45,294 nt of DNA from Flavobacteriaceae bacterium (GCA_013001285.1 JABDMU010000060.1:1-45294); one strand, 5' to 3'; positions 17,781 to 25,818 are shown, counted from the first letter of the stretch. Numbers and translations: made by a program. Notes: generated by a model not told the origin, from the sequence alone.

Positions 17781-19745
17781 TTATTCAATATCCTCACCTA
17801 GAGACCATTTCAATTCAACATTAGAATTGGCCGCAGAAACACGTATATAACCTTGCATTTCTTGATGCAATGCAGAGCAGAAATCTGTACAATAGAATGG
17901 CCATACACCTTCTCTTTTTGGTTCCCAAGTTAAGGTTTTGGTTTGCCCAGGCATGATCAATAATTCAGAATTGTTCGCACCGATCACCGCAAAACCATGA
18001 GGTACATCAAAATCTTGCTCGTGGTTGGTGATATGGAAAAATACTTTGTCACCAACCTTGATGCCTTCAATATTATCCGGCGTAAAATGACTCCTAATCA
18101 TTGCCATATAAACATGCACTTCTTTGCCATTGCGTTCCACTCGAGTTTCAGCTGGAGTAAGGGTGGCATATTTATGTTTGTTCTCTTCCAACTTATATAT
18201 TTTCTTAGATTTTGGAGTCAACAGTTCAGCAGGGCATCCTGCAGCATAATGAGGCTCACCATGTGTTGGAAAATCAGATAACAACTCCATTTTTTCTCCA
18301 GAAATATCGTAGAGCTGTGCAGAGTGTTCTAATTCAGGACCAGTTGGTAAATAACGGTCTTTGGTAATCTTATTCATGGCAACCACATACTTACCAAAAG
18401 GCTTTCTTGAGTTACCGCCAGGGATCATCAGGTGGCCAACAGAGTAATAGGTTGGTTTTCTATCGATGACTTCCCATGTGCCTAATTTCCACTTAACGAC
18501 TTCTGATGAAATAAAGAATGTAGTATAGGCATTACCATCAGCATCAAATTCGGTATGTAGAGGGCCTAATCCGCCACTCTTCACGCTACCAGCATTTATA
18601 GCTTCAAAGTCAAGTACAGGAATACCATAAGCATCATCAGAAAATTTCTCGTTCTCGATAGCATCCATCATTTTCGTGAAAGAATGCACGGTAACATCAG
18701 CCGATAATTTACCACTACCAACGATATATTCCCCCGTTGGATCTACGTCACACCCATGAGGTGATTTTGGTGTAGGTAAAAAGAACACTGCACCAGGAAC
18801 GTCAGTTGGGTCAATAGTTAATACTTCATTGATGGTTTTAGAAGTGGCCGTATGCGTTTCTTCATCATAAACATTGTGCATGTATGTTGTTGGCATTTTT
18901 GTTCCCCCACCATTGGCAACATATTCCTCAATTTTTTTCCAATTAAGTGCTGCGATAAAATCCTTGTCATTTTGAGAAGCATTAACTTCCATTAGGGTAT
19001 TTGCTTCTTCTGTGTTATAGGTGGTAAAGAAGAACCAACCATGAGAATCTCCTCTCCCAGGGTGGGCCTTATCATAATCAAAACCAGGCATAAGTACTTG
19101 AAAGGCAAGATTCATTCTTCCAGTATCTTGACTTACTTTATAAAATGTAAGTGCGCCTTTGAAGTTCCCTTTTTTCTCCTTAATAGACATGTCTCTTTGT
19201 GGGACAGGAACAGCGAAACGGGTACCTGCAACAACATATTCGGTGTTTTCTGTTACATAAGATGAACTATGGTTTCCAGCACAATTAGGCACCTCAATGA
19301 TTTCAGCAGTTTCGAACGTAGTGAGATCAATTCTTGCAATACGTGGTGTATTGTTACCATTAACAAATATCCAACGCCCATCTAATTCACCATTGGTTTG
19401 TGAAATATCGGGGTGATGAAGATCATCCCATGGAACGAATCCAAAAGAGGTGTTCAATAATGGCTTTGTCTCTTCAGAATAACCATAACCAGAGGTTGGA
19501 AATTGTGAAAAAACGGGTATTTCTTTAAACATTCTACCTGATGGTAATCCGTAAACGGTTAAGTTACCACTGTAACCGCCTGATAAGAAGGCATAGAATT
19601 CGTCTTGTTCGCCAGGAGCCACATAGACCTTTTCAGCAGCACTTGATGAAAGTGCGCCATTAGACTTGGACCCTGTATTATTGCAGCCTACTAATAGTGT
19701 TGCCATAACAACTAAAGTGGCTAATCGATTAAATAAATGTTTCAT
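17781..19745 (-). CDS. nosZ: Nitrous oxide reductase NosZ
   Basis: This 654-residue multicopper enzyme reduces N2O to N2. Likely CuZ ligands are in DDLHHP, NHSSSY, GPLHTEF, SPHGCDVDP and HGEPHY of the seven-bladed propeller. The C-terminal cupredoxin domain carries the CuA site CTDFCSALHQEM, giving C-x3-C-x3-H-x2-M. The N-terminus is not a twin-arginine signal. It is a Sec or lipoprotein-type signal with lipobox LLVGC (Cys21), which fits the atypical (clade II) group and suggests a membrane-anchored enzyme. It lies 22 bases after the fasciclin gene and is followed by a hairpin that may let nosZ be expressed above the accessory genes. Confidence 0.97.
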   Translation of the reverse strand: MKHLFNRLATLVVMATLLVGCNNTGSKSNGALSSSAAEKVYVAPGEQDEFYAFLSGGYSGNLTVYGLPSGRMFKEIPVFSQFPTSGYGYSEETKPLLNTSFGFVPWDDLHHPDISQTNGELDGRWIFVNGNNTPRIARIDLTTFETAEIIEVPNCAGNHSSSYVTENTEYVVAGTRFAVPVPQRDMSIKEKKGNFKGALTFYKVSQDTGRMNLAFQVLMPGFDYDKAHPGRGDSHGWFFFTTYNTEEANTLMEVNASQNDKDFIAALNWKKIEEYVANGGGTKMPTTYMHNVYDEETHTATSKTINEVLTIDPTDVPGAVFFLPTPKSPHGCDVDPTGEYIVGSGKLSADVTVHSFTKMMDAIENEKFSDDAYGIPVLDFEAINAGSVKSGGLGPLHTEFDADGNAYTTFFISSEVVKWKLGTWEVIDRKPTYYSVGHLMIPGGNSRKPFGKYVVAMNKITKDRYLPTGPELEHSAQLYDISGEKMELLSDFPTHGEPHYAAGCPAELLTPKSKKIYKLEENKHKYATLTPAETRVERNGKEVHVYMAMIRSHFTPDNIEGIKVGDKVFFHITNHEQDFDVPHGFAVIGANNSELLIMPGQTKTLTWEPKREGVWPFYCTDFCSALHQEMQGYIRVSAANSNVELKWSLGEDIE

Positions 19746-19767
19746 ATTTTTTTATTGTTTTTAGAGT

Positions 19768-20337
19768 TTATTCTTCTGGGATAATTACTTTGTCAACAAC
19801 ATGTACAATGCCGTTTCCTGCAGGAACACTGCCAAGGATTTTAGCACCTCCTACATAAACGTCGTCTCCTTTTACTTCAATCTGAACATAACCATTGCTC
19901 GCTTGTCCTAGTTTTTTAAATTTTTTCAAAAATTCCTTAGAGTAATTTCCTGGAGTTACATGATGTTTGAGAATATGAGCCAATTGCTCTTTATTTTCAG
20001 GTTTCAATAGATTTTCAACAGTGCCTTCGGGTAAAGCTGCGAAAGCATCATTAGTGGGAGCAAATACCATTAATGGTCCTGCATTAACCAATGAATTTTC
20101 TAATTCTGCAGCTTGGACTGCTGCCACCAAAGTAGAATGATCTTTAGAACCTATGGCTATTTGAAGCACATTAGGTTTACCCTCGTCATCTTCAATAAAA
20201 GCCTGACCAGACTTCTTGTCATCTGCTTGTTCTGTGGTGTCTGAAGCGTCTGTGTTACTTGTTTTAGTTTCGTTATTACAAGCTGTAATGAACAATACTA
20301 AAACGCTCGTTAAAATTAAATGGGATAGTGTTTTCAT
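19768..20337 (-). CDS. Fasciclin-domain lipoprotein
   Basis: A 189-residue lipoprotein (lipobox ITAC, Cys20) with a Ser/Thr/Asp/Lys-rich linker. One fasciclin (FAS1) domain runs from about residue 55 to the end, shown by LVAAVQAAELENSL, MVFAPTNDAFAALPEG and IVHVVDKVIIPEE. FAS1 domains mediate protein contacts. No enzymatic role is evident. It lies between the cytochrome c gene (10 bases) and nosZ (22 bases), so it is part of the nos operon. Its function there is not established from the sequence. Confidence 0.92.
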   Translation of the reverse strand: MKTLSHLILTSVLVLFITACNNETKTSNTDASDTTEQADDKKSGQAFIEDDEGKPNVLQIAIGSKDHSTLVAAVQAAELENSLVNAGPLMVFAPTNDAFAALPEGTVENLLKPENKEQLAHILKHHVTPGNYSKEFLKKFKKLGQASNGYVQIEVKGDDVYVGGAKILGSVPAGNGIVHVVDKVIIPEE

Positions 20338-20347
20338 ATATATTGTA

Positions 20348-20854
20348 TTAATTTAAAGTTCTAAAGTATTCGAGTACTGCTCGAGCTTCTTCCTCAGTCA
20401 AATTCTGATTTGCCATTGGAGAACCATTGAATTCTATAAGAAGTTCTTTGGCTAAAGGGTCATTTTTAACCATTCCTTCAGGATCCAACATCATATTCAT
20501 TACCCATTCAGGAGTTCGTCTTTCTAAAATGTTATTAGGCGGAGGACCAATGAATTTTTTTCCAATTCTATGGCATGCCGTACACATTTTATCATAAACC
20601 TCTTTTCCATGAGTTGCCATGGTTTGATCTATTTCTGCAGGAAGGTCTAATGAACTTATTGGGCCAACACCTTTATTAGTGAGATCAATCGTTTCCGAAG
20701 CTTTGGTAGTTGCCTTTTTGGCTTCAGTAGGCTTTTCAGTGGTTTGTTTTTGAAGTTTCACCTTTTTTTCAGGTTCTTTTTTTTCTTCCCCGCCTCCGCA
20801 GCTAAATGCGACCAAGACGAAGATTAATGTCAAAAGTTTTAGTGTTGATTTCAT
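20348..20854 (-). CDS. c-type cytochrome lipoprotein, first gene of the nos operon
   Basis: A 168-residue monohaem cytochrome c. The ATG at 20854 is chosen because it begins a lipoprotein signal (MKSTLKLLTLIF... AFSC, Cys19), and it agrees with the promoter. A Lys/Glu/Thr-rich tether leads to the haem domain, with CTACH as the haem c attachment motif and Met residues further on (MMLDPEGM, SPMANQ), one of which should be the sixth ligand. The C-terminus ends in ARAVLEYFRTL, typical of a small class I cytochrome. As the first gene before nosZ it is the likely electron donor to NosZ. Confidence 0.92.
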   Translation of the reverse strand: MKSTLKLLTLIFVLVAFSCGGGEEKKEPEKKVKLQKQTTEKPTEAKKATTKASETIDLTNKGVGPISSLDLPAEIDQTMATHGKEVYDKMCTACHRIGKKFIGPPPNNILERRTPEWVMNMMLDPEGMVKNDPLAKELLIEFNGSPMANQNLTEEEARAVLEYFRTLN

Positions 20855-20872
20855 ATGTTTTAGTTTATGGCT

Positions 20873-20880
20873 CAAAATTA
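20873..20880 (-). promoter_or_regulatory. -7 element of the nos operon promoter
   Basis: The minus strand reads TAATTTTG, an exact TAnnTTTG match, 18 bases before the cytochrome c start. No -33 TTTG lies at the proper distance, as is common for activator-dependent promoters. An FNR-like palindrome sits 33 bases upstream, centre to centre. Confidence 0.6.
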
Positions 20881-20901
20881 TATTGAAGAGGGAAAATATT
20901 T

Positions 20902-20917
20902 TATGATAAAAATCATA
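20902..20917. promoter_or_regulatory. FNR/CRP-like palindrome between nos operon and Rrf2 gene
   Basis: TATGAT-AAAA-ATCATA is a perfect 6-bp inverted repeat with a 4-base spacer. Its core, TGAT-N4-ATCA, equals that of the FNR consensus TTGAT-N4-ATCAA. Its centre (20909.5) is exactly midway between the -7 elements at 20873-20880 and 20939-20946. It therefore lies at about -40 from both predicted start sites, as expected for a class II activator. Confidence 0.6.
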
Positions 20918-20921
20918 TTTC

Positions 20922-20935
20922 AGACAAAAATGTCT
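20922..20935. promoter_or_regulatory. Second palindrome near the Rrf2 promoter
   Basis: AGACA-AAAA-TGTCT is a perfect 5-bp inverted repeat with a 4-base spacer. It lies just upstream of the candidate -7 element of the Rrf2 gene, where a bound protein would block that promoter. Autoregulation by the Rrf2 protein or binding of another CRP-family factor are both possible. Confidence 0.4.
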
Positions 20936-20938
20936 TTT

Positions 20939-20946
20939 TTAATTTG
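20939..20946 (+). promoter_or_regulatory. Candidate -7 element of the Rrf2 gene
   Basis: TTAATTTG differs from TAnnTTTG at one fixed position and lies 23 bases before the ATG at 20970. The call rests partly on its symmetric position relative to the nos -7 element about the FNR-like palindrome. Confidence 0.35.
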
Positions 20947-20969
20947 TAGAATTATTACATGACTCATTT

Positions 20970-21398
20970 ATGTTATCAAATTCTGCAAAATATGCCTTCA
21001 AGTCAGTGCTTTTCCTAGCTTTAAATTCAAATGCCCAAAAGCGCATTATGGCAAAAGATCTTGCCGAATCAATTCAGGCTCCTAAAGCCTATGTCTCAAA
21101 AATTCTTCAAGAACTTTCAAGGCAAAATATCATATCTTCAGTGAGAGGGCCAAAGGGAGGTTTTTATTTGAGTACGAGTAATTTAGACGGATACCTCATT
21201 GGAATCGTTCTTGCCATGGATGGCGAAAAGAAATTGCATTCATGTGTTTTAGGATTGGAAAAATGCAATGAAGAACAGCCATGTCCATTACATGATGTGA
21301 TACATCCAACAAGATCACGTTTCCTTGCCTATTTAAATTCGGAGACCATACTTGAATTTACTAAGAAATATCCTAAAGACGATCAATTCTTTGAGTAG
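20970..21398 (+). CDS. Rrf2-family Fe-S regulator (IscR/NsrR-like)
   Basis: A 142-residue winged-helix regulator. The N-terminal HTH includes MAKDLAESIQAPKAYVSKIL (about 27-46), and the wing SSVRGPKGGFYL follows. Three cysteines, Cys92, Cys99 and Cys105 (C-x6-C-x5-C), lie where IscR and NsrR hold a [2Fe-2S] or [4Fe-4S] cluster. The family senses iron-sulfur status, NO or redox state. The gene is divergent from the nos operon, which makes an NO- or oxygen-responsive role in nos expression likely but unproven. It ends 8 bases from the convergent gene that follows. Confidence 0.92.
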   Translation: MLSNSAKYAFKSVLFLALNSNAQKRIMAKDLAESIQAPKAYVSKILQELSRQNIISSVRGPKGGFYLSTSNLDGYLIGIVLAMDGEKKLHSCVLGLEKCNEEQPCPLHDVIHPTRSRFLAYLNSETILEFTKKYPKDDQFFE

Positions 21399-21406
21399 AC
21401 ATTGAG

Positions 21407-21946
21407 CTAAAAATAAAAGCGAACAAAGGGCATCCAAGGTTCAGCGTAAATACTCTTTTCATCATCATACAGGACGTCATAGCGCACACCAAAGGTTACA
21501 TGCCATGTTCTATAGCCCGCGCCAATGAATAGTGCAGGGTACCAATAATTATCGTCAGAATTAGAAACGAAGGTGTTATTAAAGTTTCTGTTCACATGAA
21601 GTTCTTCAAATTCGGTTGATAATTGTATTTCTGGTAACGGATTAAAGAGTGCAATTAAGCTACCGCCAAAAACTGTAGAGTTATATAAGTTTTTTCTGCT
21701 GCTATAAATTCCTGTCAATCCAATTCCTGCAGAGACGTGTTCACTAAAATCATAAACCGCACTGGGTGAAATTGCAGCACTAAAAAATCCATCACCAAAG
21801 CCCAATCCAATGCCACCTCCAAAACGCACATTTTTCCAAAATACGGTTGGCTCATCTGCTCTTTCTGATTGACCATAACCAGAGGCTGATGCGCCGATAA
21901 AAATGAGCAATAACACCATTATTTTATTCCATTTTAAAATCAACAT
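21407..21946 (-). CDS. Small outer-membrane beta-barrel-like protein
   Basis: A 179-residue secreted protein with a signal peptide that ends near GYGQSE. Alternating Gly/aromatic strands follow (RFGGGIGLGFGDGFFSAAIS, VSAGIGLTGIYSS, PALFIGAGYRTWHVTFGV) and the terminal residue is aromatic (MPFVRFYF), as in an eight-stranded outer-membrane barrel. I see no enzyme motif. It is divergent from sucA, and homologues may be named as 2-oxoglutarate decarboxylase only because of that neighbour. A second ATG nine codons in is also possible as the start. Confidence 0.8.
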   Translation of the reverse strand: MLILKWNKIMVLLLIFIGASASGYGQSERADEPTVFWKNVRFGGGIGLGFGDGFFSAAISPSAVYDFSEHVSAGIGLTGIYSSRKNLYNSTVFGGSLIALFNPLPEIQLSTEFEELHVNRNFNNTFVSNSDDNYWYPALFIGAGYRTWHVTFGVRYDVLYDDEKSIYAEPWMPFVRFYF

Positions 21947-22019
21947 TTTTACTCTTAATTATGATATATTTTCCTCAGCATTATAAATATACTAAAAGCT
22001 AACCTAATTTTGTTAAAAG

Positions 22020-22035
22020 TTGTACTTTTGTACAA
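22020..22035 (+). promoter_or_regulatory. sucA -7 element inside a perfect palindrome
   Basis: TACTTTTG (22023-22030) matches the -7 consensus exactly and would start transcription about 34 bases before sucA. It is embedded in TTGTAC-TTTT-GTACAA (22020-22035), a perfect 6-bp inverted repeat. That may be an operator or a chance by-product of the consensus. Confidence 0.5.
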
Positions 22036-22068
22036 ATTAATTCTGAACGTCTTAGTTTCAAATTCAAA

Positions 22069-24825
22069 ATGGATAAATATTCCTTTTTAAACGCAGCACA
22101 TACAGCTTACTTTGCTGAATTATATGAACAATATTTAAAAGATCCCGATGCTATTGAGCCGAGTTGGAGAGCCTTTTTTCAAGGCTATGATTTTGGTTCT
22201 GAAACCTATGGATTAGATGGCGAGATCGTAGAAGGTGTTTCAACCCAAATACCTGAACATGTTCAAAAAGAATTTCAAGTCGTAAAACTTATTGACGGTT
22301 ATCGTACACGAGGTCATCTTTTCACTAAAACAAATCCAGTAAGGGATCGTAGGAAGTATACACCAACTTTAGACATTTCAAATTTTGGATTGACCGAAAA
22401 TGATCTGGACACCAAGTTTAGTGCTGGCGAAATTTTAGGCCTGGGCGCACAAACCTTACGGCAAATTATAAATCATTTAGAAGCTATCTATTGTAATGCT
22501 ATTGGTGTAGAATATATGTATATCAGGCAACCTAACGAGATACAGTGGATTCAAGATAAGCTCAATAGTAATGATAATGCTACAAAGTTTAGCCCTGAAG
22601 AAAAAAAGCATATCCTTTTTAAACTAAATCAGGCTGTTTCCTTTGAAAACTTTTTGCATACAAAATATGTGGGTCAAAAACGATTCTCTTTGGAAGGTGG
22701 TGAATCACTCATTCCAGCCTTAGATGCCGTTATTGAAAATGCCGCTGAGTTTGGTGTAAAAGAATTTGTAATGGGTATGGCTCATCGCGGCAGATTAAGT
22801 ACCCTGACCAATATCTTTGGAAAATCGGCAAAGGATATTTTTAGTGAATTTGATGGTAAAGATTATGAACAAGAAATTTTTGATGGTGATGTAAAATACC
22901 ATTTGGGATGGACAAGCGAAAGAAAAACAGACTCTGGGAAAAAAATTAAATTGAATATTGCTCCTAATCCTTCACATTTAGAAACAGTTGGTGCTGTTGT
23001 TGAAGGAATTGTCCGAGCAAAACAAGATAAGAACAAAATTGATGACGCATCTCAAGTGCTTCCAATAGTCGTCCATGGTGATGCTGCAATTGCTGGTCAA
23101 GGACTTGTTTATGAAGTCGTTCAAATGGCGAATTTGGATGGATACAAAACCAACGGAACCATTCACATTGTTGTTAATAATCAAATTGGATTTACAACCA
23201 ATTATCTGGATGCGCGATCAAGTACTTATTGTACTGACGTTGGAAAAGTCACCCTTTCTCCAGTACTTCATGTGAATTCTGATGACGCCGAAGCGGTTGT
23301 ACATGCCACCTTATTTGCTTTGCATTTTAGAATGAAATTTAAACGTGATGTTTTTATCGACCTCCTAGGCTATCGAAAATATGGGCATAACGAAGGCGAT
23401 GAACCTCGTTTTACACAACCCAAATTATATAAGGCTATTGCTAAGCATAATAATCCACGAGACATATATGCTGAAAAGCTAATTGCAGAAGGTGTCATCG
23501 ATTCGGGGTACGTAAAAAAACTTGAAAATGACTATAAGTCGTCTCTTGAAGAAGAGCTAGAAGATTCTAGAAAAGAAGATAAAACCGTCATTACTGAATT
23601 TATGCAGGAGGAGTGGAAAACATATGCACAGGTTGATGAATCAGAAATGATGAATGCCATAGATACCAAGTATTCAAAAGATAAATTAAATAAGATTACA
23701 AATGTCATTTCAACCTTACCTTCTGATAAAAAATTCATAAGAAAAATTGAACGCTTGATCCAATCAAGAAGAACCATGTTTGATGAAAATAATCTAGATT
23801 GGGCCATGGCCGAACATTTGGCCTATGGGAGTTTATTGGAAGAAGGCTTTGATGTTCGTATTTCTGGGCAAGACGTCGAACGTGGTACGTTTTCTCATCG
23901 GCATGCAGTTGTAAAAGTTGAAGACAGTGAAGAAGAGGTTATTTTATTGAATAATATTTCTGAGAATCAAGGTAATTTTCAAATTTATAATTCCCTTTTA
24001 TCTGAATATGGAGTGGTTGGATTTGATTATGGCTATGCTATGGCAAGTCCGAACTCCCTAGTAATATGGGAAGCGCAATTTGGCGATTTTAGTAATGGCG
24101 CACAAATCATGTTAGATCAGTACATTTCCTCTGGAGAGGATAAATGGAAAACTCAAAACGGACTTGTAATGTTCTTACCGCATGGTTATGAAGGTCAAGG
24201 AGCCGAACATTCCTCAGCTCGAATGGAACGTTATTTACAATTATGTGCCAAAGACAATATGTATGTTGCAGATTGTACGACGCCAGCAAATATGTACCAT
24301 TTATTGCGACGACAAATGAAGGCAAATTTTAGAAAACCGCTAATTATTTTTACACCAAAGAGCTTATTGCGTCATCCTAAAGTGGTTTCAACTGTAGATG
24401 AATTTGCAAATGGAAGCTTTCAGATGCTTATTGATGATGATTCAGTAAAACCAAGTCAGGTAAAATCGCTCGTTTTTGTTACCGGGAAGTTTTATTATGA
24501 TCTTATTGAAGAAAAAGAAAAACTAAATCGTAATGATATTGCCTTTGTTAGGATCGAACAATTGTTTCCATTACCTGTAAAGGAGATTAGAGCGACGATT
24601 AAAAAATATTCAAATGCCGAAGAGATTGTTTGGGCACAGGAAGAACCTAGAAATATGGGAGCTTATAGCCATATGTTGATGCATCTTGATGAGGCCAAAA
24701 CTTTTAGAGCAGCTTCGCGAAGACCTTATGGAGCACCTGCCGCAGGAAGTTCGACGCGATCTAAACGACGCCATCAGCAAGTGATTGATTTCGTTTTTGA
24801 CAAAGAAAAAACTAATCAGAGATAG
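22069..24825 (+). CDS. sucA: 2-oxoglutarate dehydrogenase E1 component
   Basis: A 918-residue thiamine-diphosphate enzyme that decarboxylates 2-oxoglutarate and passes the succinyl group to the lipoyl arm of E2 in the TCA cycle. The N-terminus (FLNAAHTAYFAELYEQYLKD, then PSWRAFF) is the E2-binding region of the OGDH type. GMAHRGRLSTLTN and GDAAIAGQGLVYE are the substrate- and cofactor-binding motifs. YGYAMASPNSLVIWEAQFGDF and PHGYEGQGAEHSSAR identify the transketolase-like C-terminal half. The length is close to the 933 residues of the E. coli enzyme. Its stop codon directly precedes the start of a peptidase gene, and sucB follows that. Confidence 0.97.
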   Translation: MDKYSFLNAAHTAYFAELYEQYLKDPDAIEPSWRAFFQGYDFGSETYGLDGEIVEGVSTQIPEHVQKEFQVVKLIDGYRTRGHLFTKTNPVRDRRKYTPTLDISNFGLTENDLDTKFSAGEILGLGAQTLRQIINHLEAIYCNAIGVEYMYIRQPNEIQWIQDKLNSNDNATKFSPEEKKHILFKLNQAVSFENFLHTKYVGQKRFSLEGGESLIPALDAVIENAAEFGVKEFVMGMAHRGRLSTLTNIFGKSAKDIFSEFDGKDYEQEIFDGDVKYHLGWTSERKTDSGKKIKLNIAPNPSHLETVGAVVEGIVRAKQDKNKIDDASQVLPIVVHGDAAIAGQGLVYEVVQMANLDGYKTNGTIHIVVNNQIGFTTNYLDARSSTYCTDVGKVTLSPVLHVNSDDAEAVVHATLFALHFRMKFKRDVFIDLLGYRKYGHNEGDEPRFTQPKLYKAIAKHNNPRDIYAEKLIAEGVIDSGYVKKLENDYKSSLEEELEDSRKEDKTVITEFMQEEWKTYAQVDESEMMNAIDTKYSKDKLNKITNVISTLPSDKKFIRKIERLIQSRRTMFDENNLDWAMAEHLAYGSLLEEGFDVRISGQDVERGTFSHRHAVVKVEDSEEEVILLNNISENQGNFQIYNSLLSEYGVVGFDYGYAMASPNSLVIWEAQFGDFSNGAQIMLDQYISSGEDKWKTQNGLVMFLPHGYEGQGAEHSSARMERYLQLCAKDNMYVADCTTPANMYHLLRRQMKANFRKPLIIFTPKSLLRHPKVVSTVDEFANGSFQMLIDDDSVKPSQVKSLVFVTGKFYYDLIEEKEKLNRNDIAFVRIEQLFPLPVKEIRATIKKYSNAEEIVWAQEEPRNMGAYSHMLMHLDEAKTFRAASRRPYGAPAAGSSTRSKRRHQQVIDFVFDKEKTNQR

Positions 24826-25791
24826 ATGAAAAACTTAAGTATAATTTTTCTTTTGATATCATCTTTAATGAGTTTTGGACAAGCAGAAGATGCTGCTTAT
24901 GATGAAGCGATGGATAATTTTTTAATTCACTTTAACGAACAGCAATTTGATAGTATTCATGATATGTTTGCCGAGAGCATGAAGAAAGCAATACCTCTTG
25001 CTATGTTAAAAATGCAAATGGAAGGTTTTTACCAAATGGCTGGAGTCATAAAAGATTTTTCGCTTTTAAAAGATGTTGAAGGCGGAAAAGTTTTTAAAGT
25101 TGATCATGAAAAAAACTCATGGGAATATCGAATCGTATTGAATGCCGATAATGAAATAATCGGTCTTCGCCCTCAGCCATACATTTCACCAGACGTTAAG
25201 ATAATAGAACGAAATACAACCAAAATGATCCTACCATTTAAGGAAGAATGGTATGTGTATTGGGGTGGAACAGAAGTAGCAAAAAATTATCACGTAGCAT
25301 ATGAAAATCAAAAATATGCTTACGATATTATGATGATAAAAGAAGGAAGTTCCCTTAATGGAGATCCAAAAAATAATGAAAGTTATTATGTGTTTGGAAA
25401 GGAAGTTATTGCGCCCTGCGATGCTAAAGTAGTTCAGGTCATCAAAGGTGTCCACGATAATATTCCTGGAGAATTAAATCCTGCTCAGTTAACAGGAAAT
25501 ACAGTTGTTCTTGAAACTGATATAAAGGAATACATTTTGTTTGCGCATTTAAAACAAGGTACTATTACCGTTGAAGAAGGGCAAATGGTTAAACAAGGAG
25601 AATTACTTGGGAAATGTGGAAATTCAGGAAATAGCACAGAGCCACATTTACATTTAAGTTTACAAAACCAGAAGGACATGTTTAGCTCCACTGGAGGGAA
25701 ACTATTTTTTGATAAAATATATGTGAACGGCCTTATTAAAGAAGATTATTTGCCGGAACAAGGAGATAAAATAAAAAATACAGAGAACTAA
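24826..25791 (+). CDS. M23-family (LytM) peptidase, secreted
   Basis: A 321-residue protein with a signal peptide (MKNLSIIFLLISSLMSFGQ). Residues about 25-125 form an alpha/beta domain of the type found before such peptidases (DEAMDNFLIHFNEQQFDSIH). A C-terminal M23 domain follows. Likely zinc ligands are the His in NYHVAY, the Asp in KYAYDIM, and the second His of HLHLSLQN, with GNSGNSTEPHLHL the signature. The enzyme would cut peptidoglycan cross-bridges or other glycine-rich peptides in the envelope. The ATG follows the sucA stop with no gap, and sucB starts 27 bases after it, so it is in the OGDH transcript, which is unexpected. Confidence 0.9.
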   Translation: MKNLSIIFLLISSLMSFGQAEDAAYDEAMDNFLIHFNEQQFDSIHDMFAESMKKAIPLAMLKMQMEGFYQMAGVIKDFSLLKDVEGGKVFKVDHEKNSWEYRIVLNADNEIIGLRPQPYISPDVKIIERNTTKMILPFKEEWYVYWGGTEVAKNYHVAYENQKYAYDIMMIKEGSSLNGDPKNNESYYVFGKEVIAPCDAKVVQVIKGVHDNIPGELNPAQLTGNTVVLETDIKEYILFAHLKQGTITVEEGQMVKQGELLGKCGNSGNSTEPHLHLSLQNQKDMFSSTGGKLFFDKIYVNGLIKEDYLPEQGDKIKNTEN

Positions 25792-25818
25792 AATACAATT
25801 ATAGAAAATATAGAAAGC

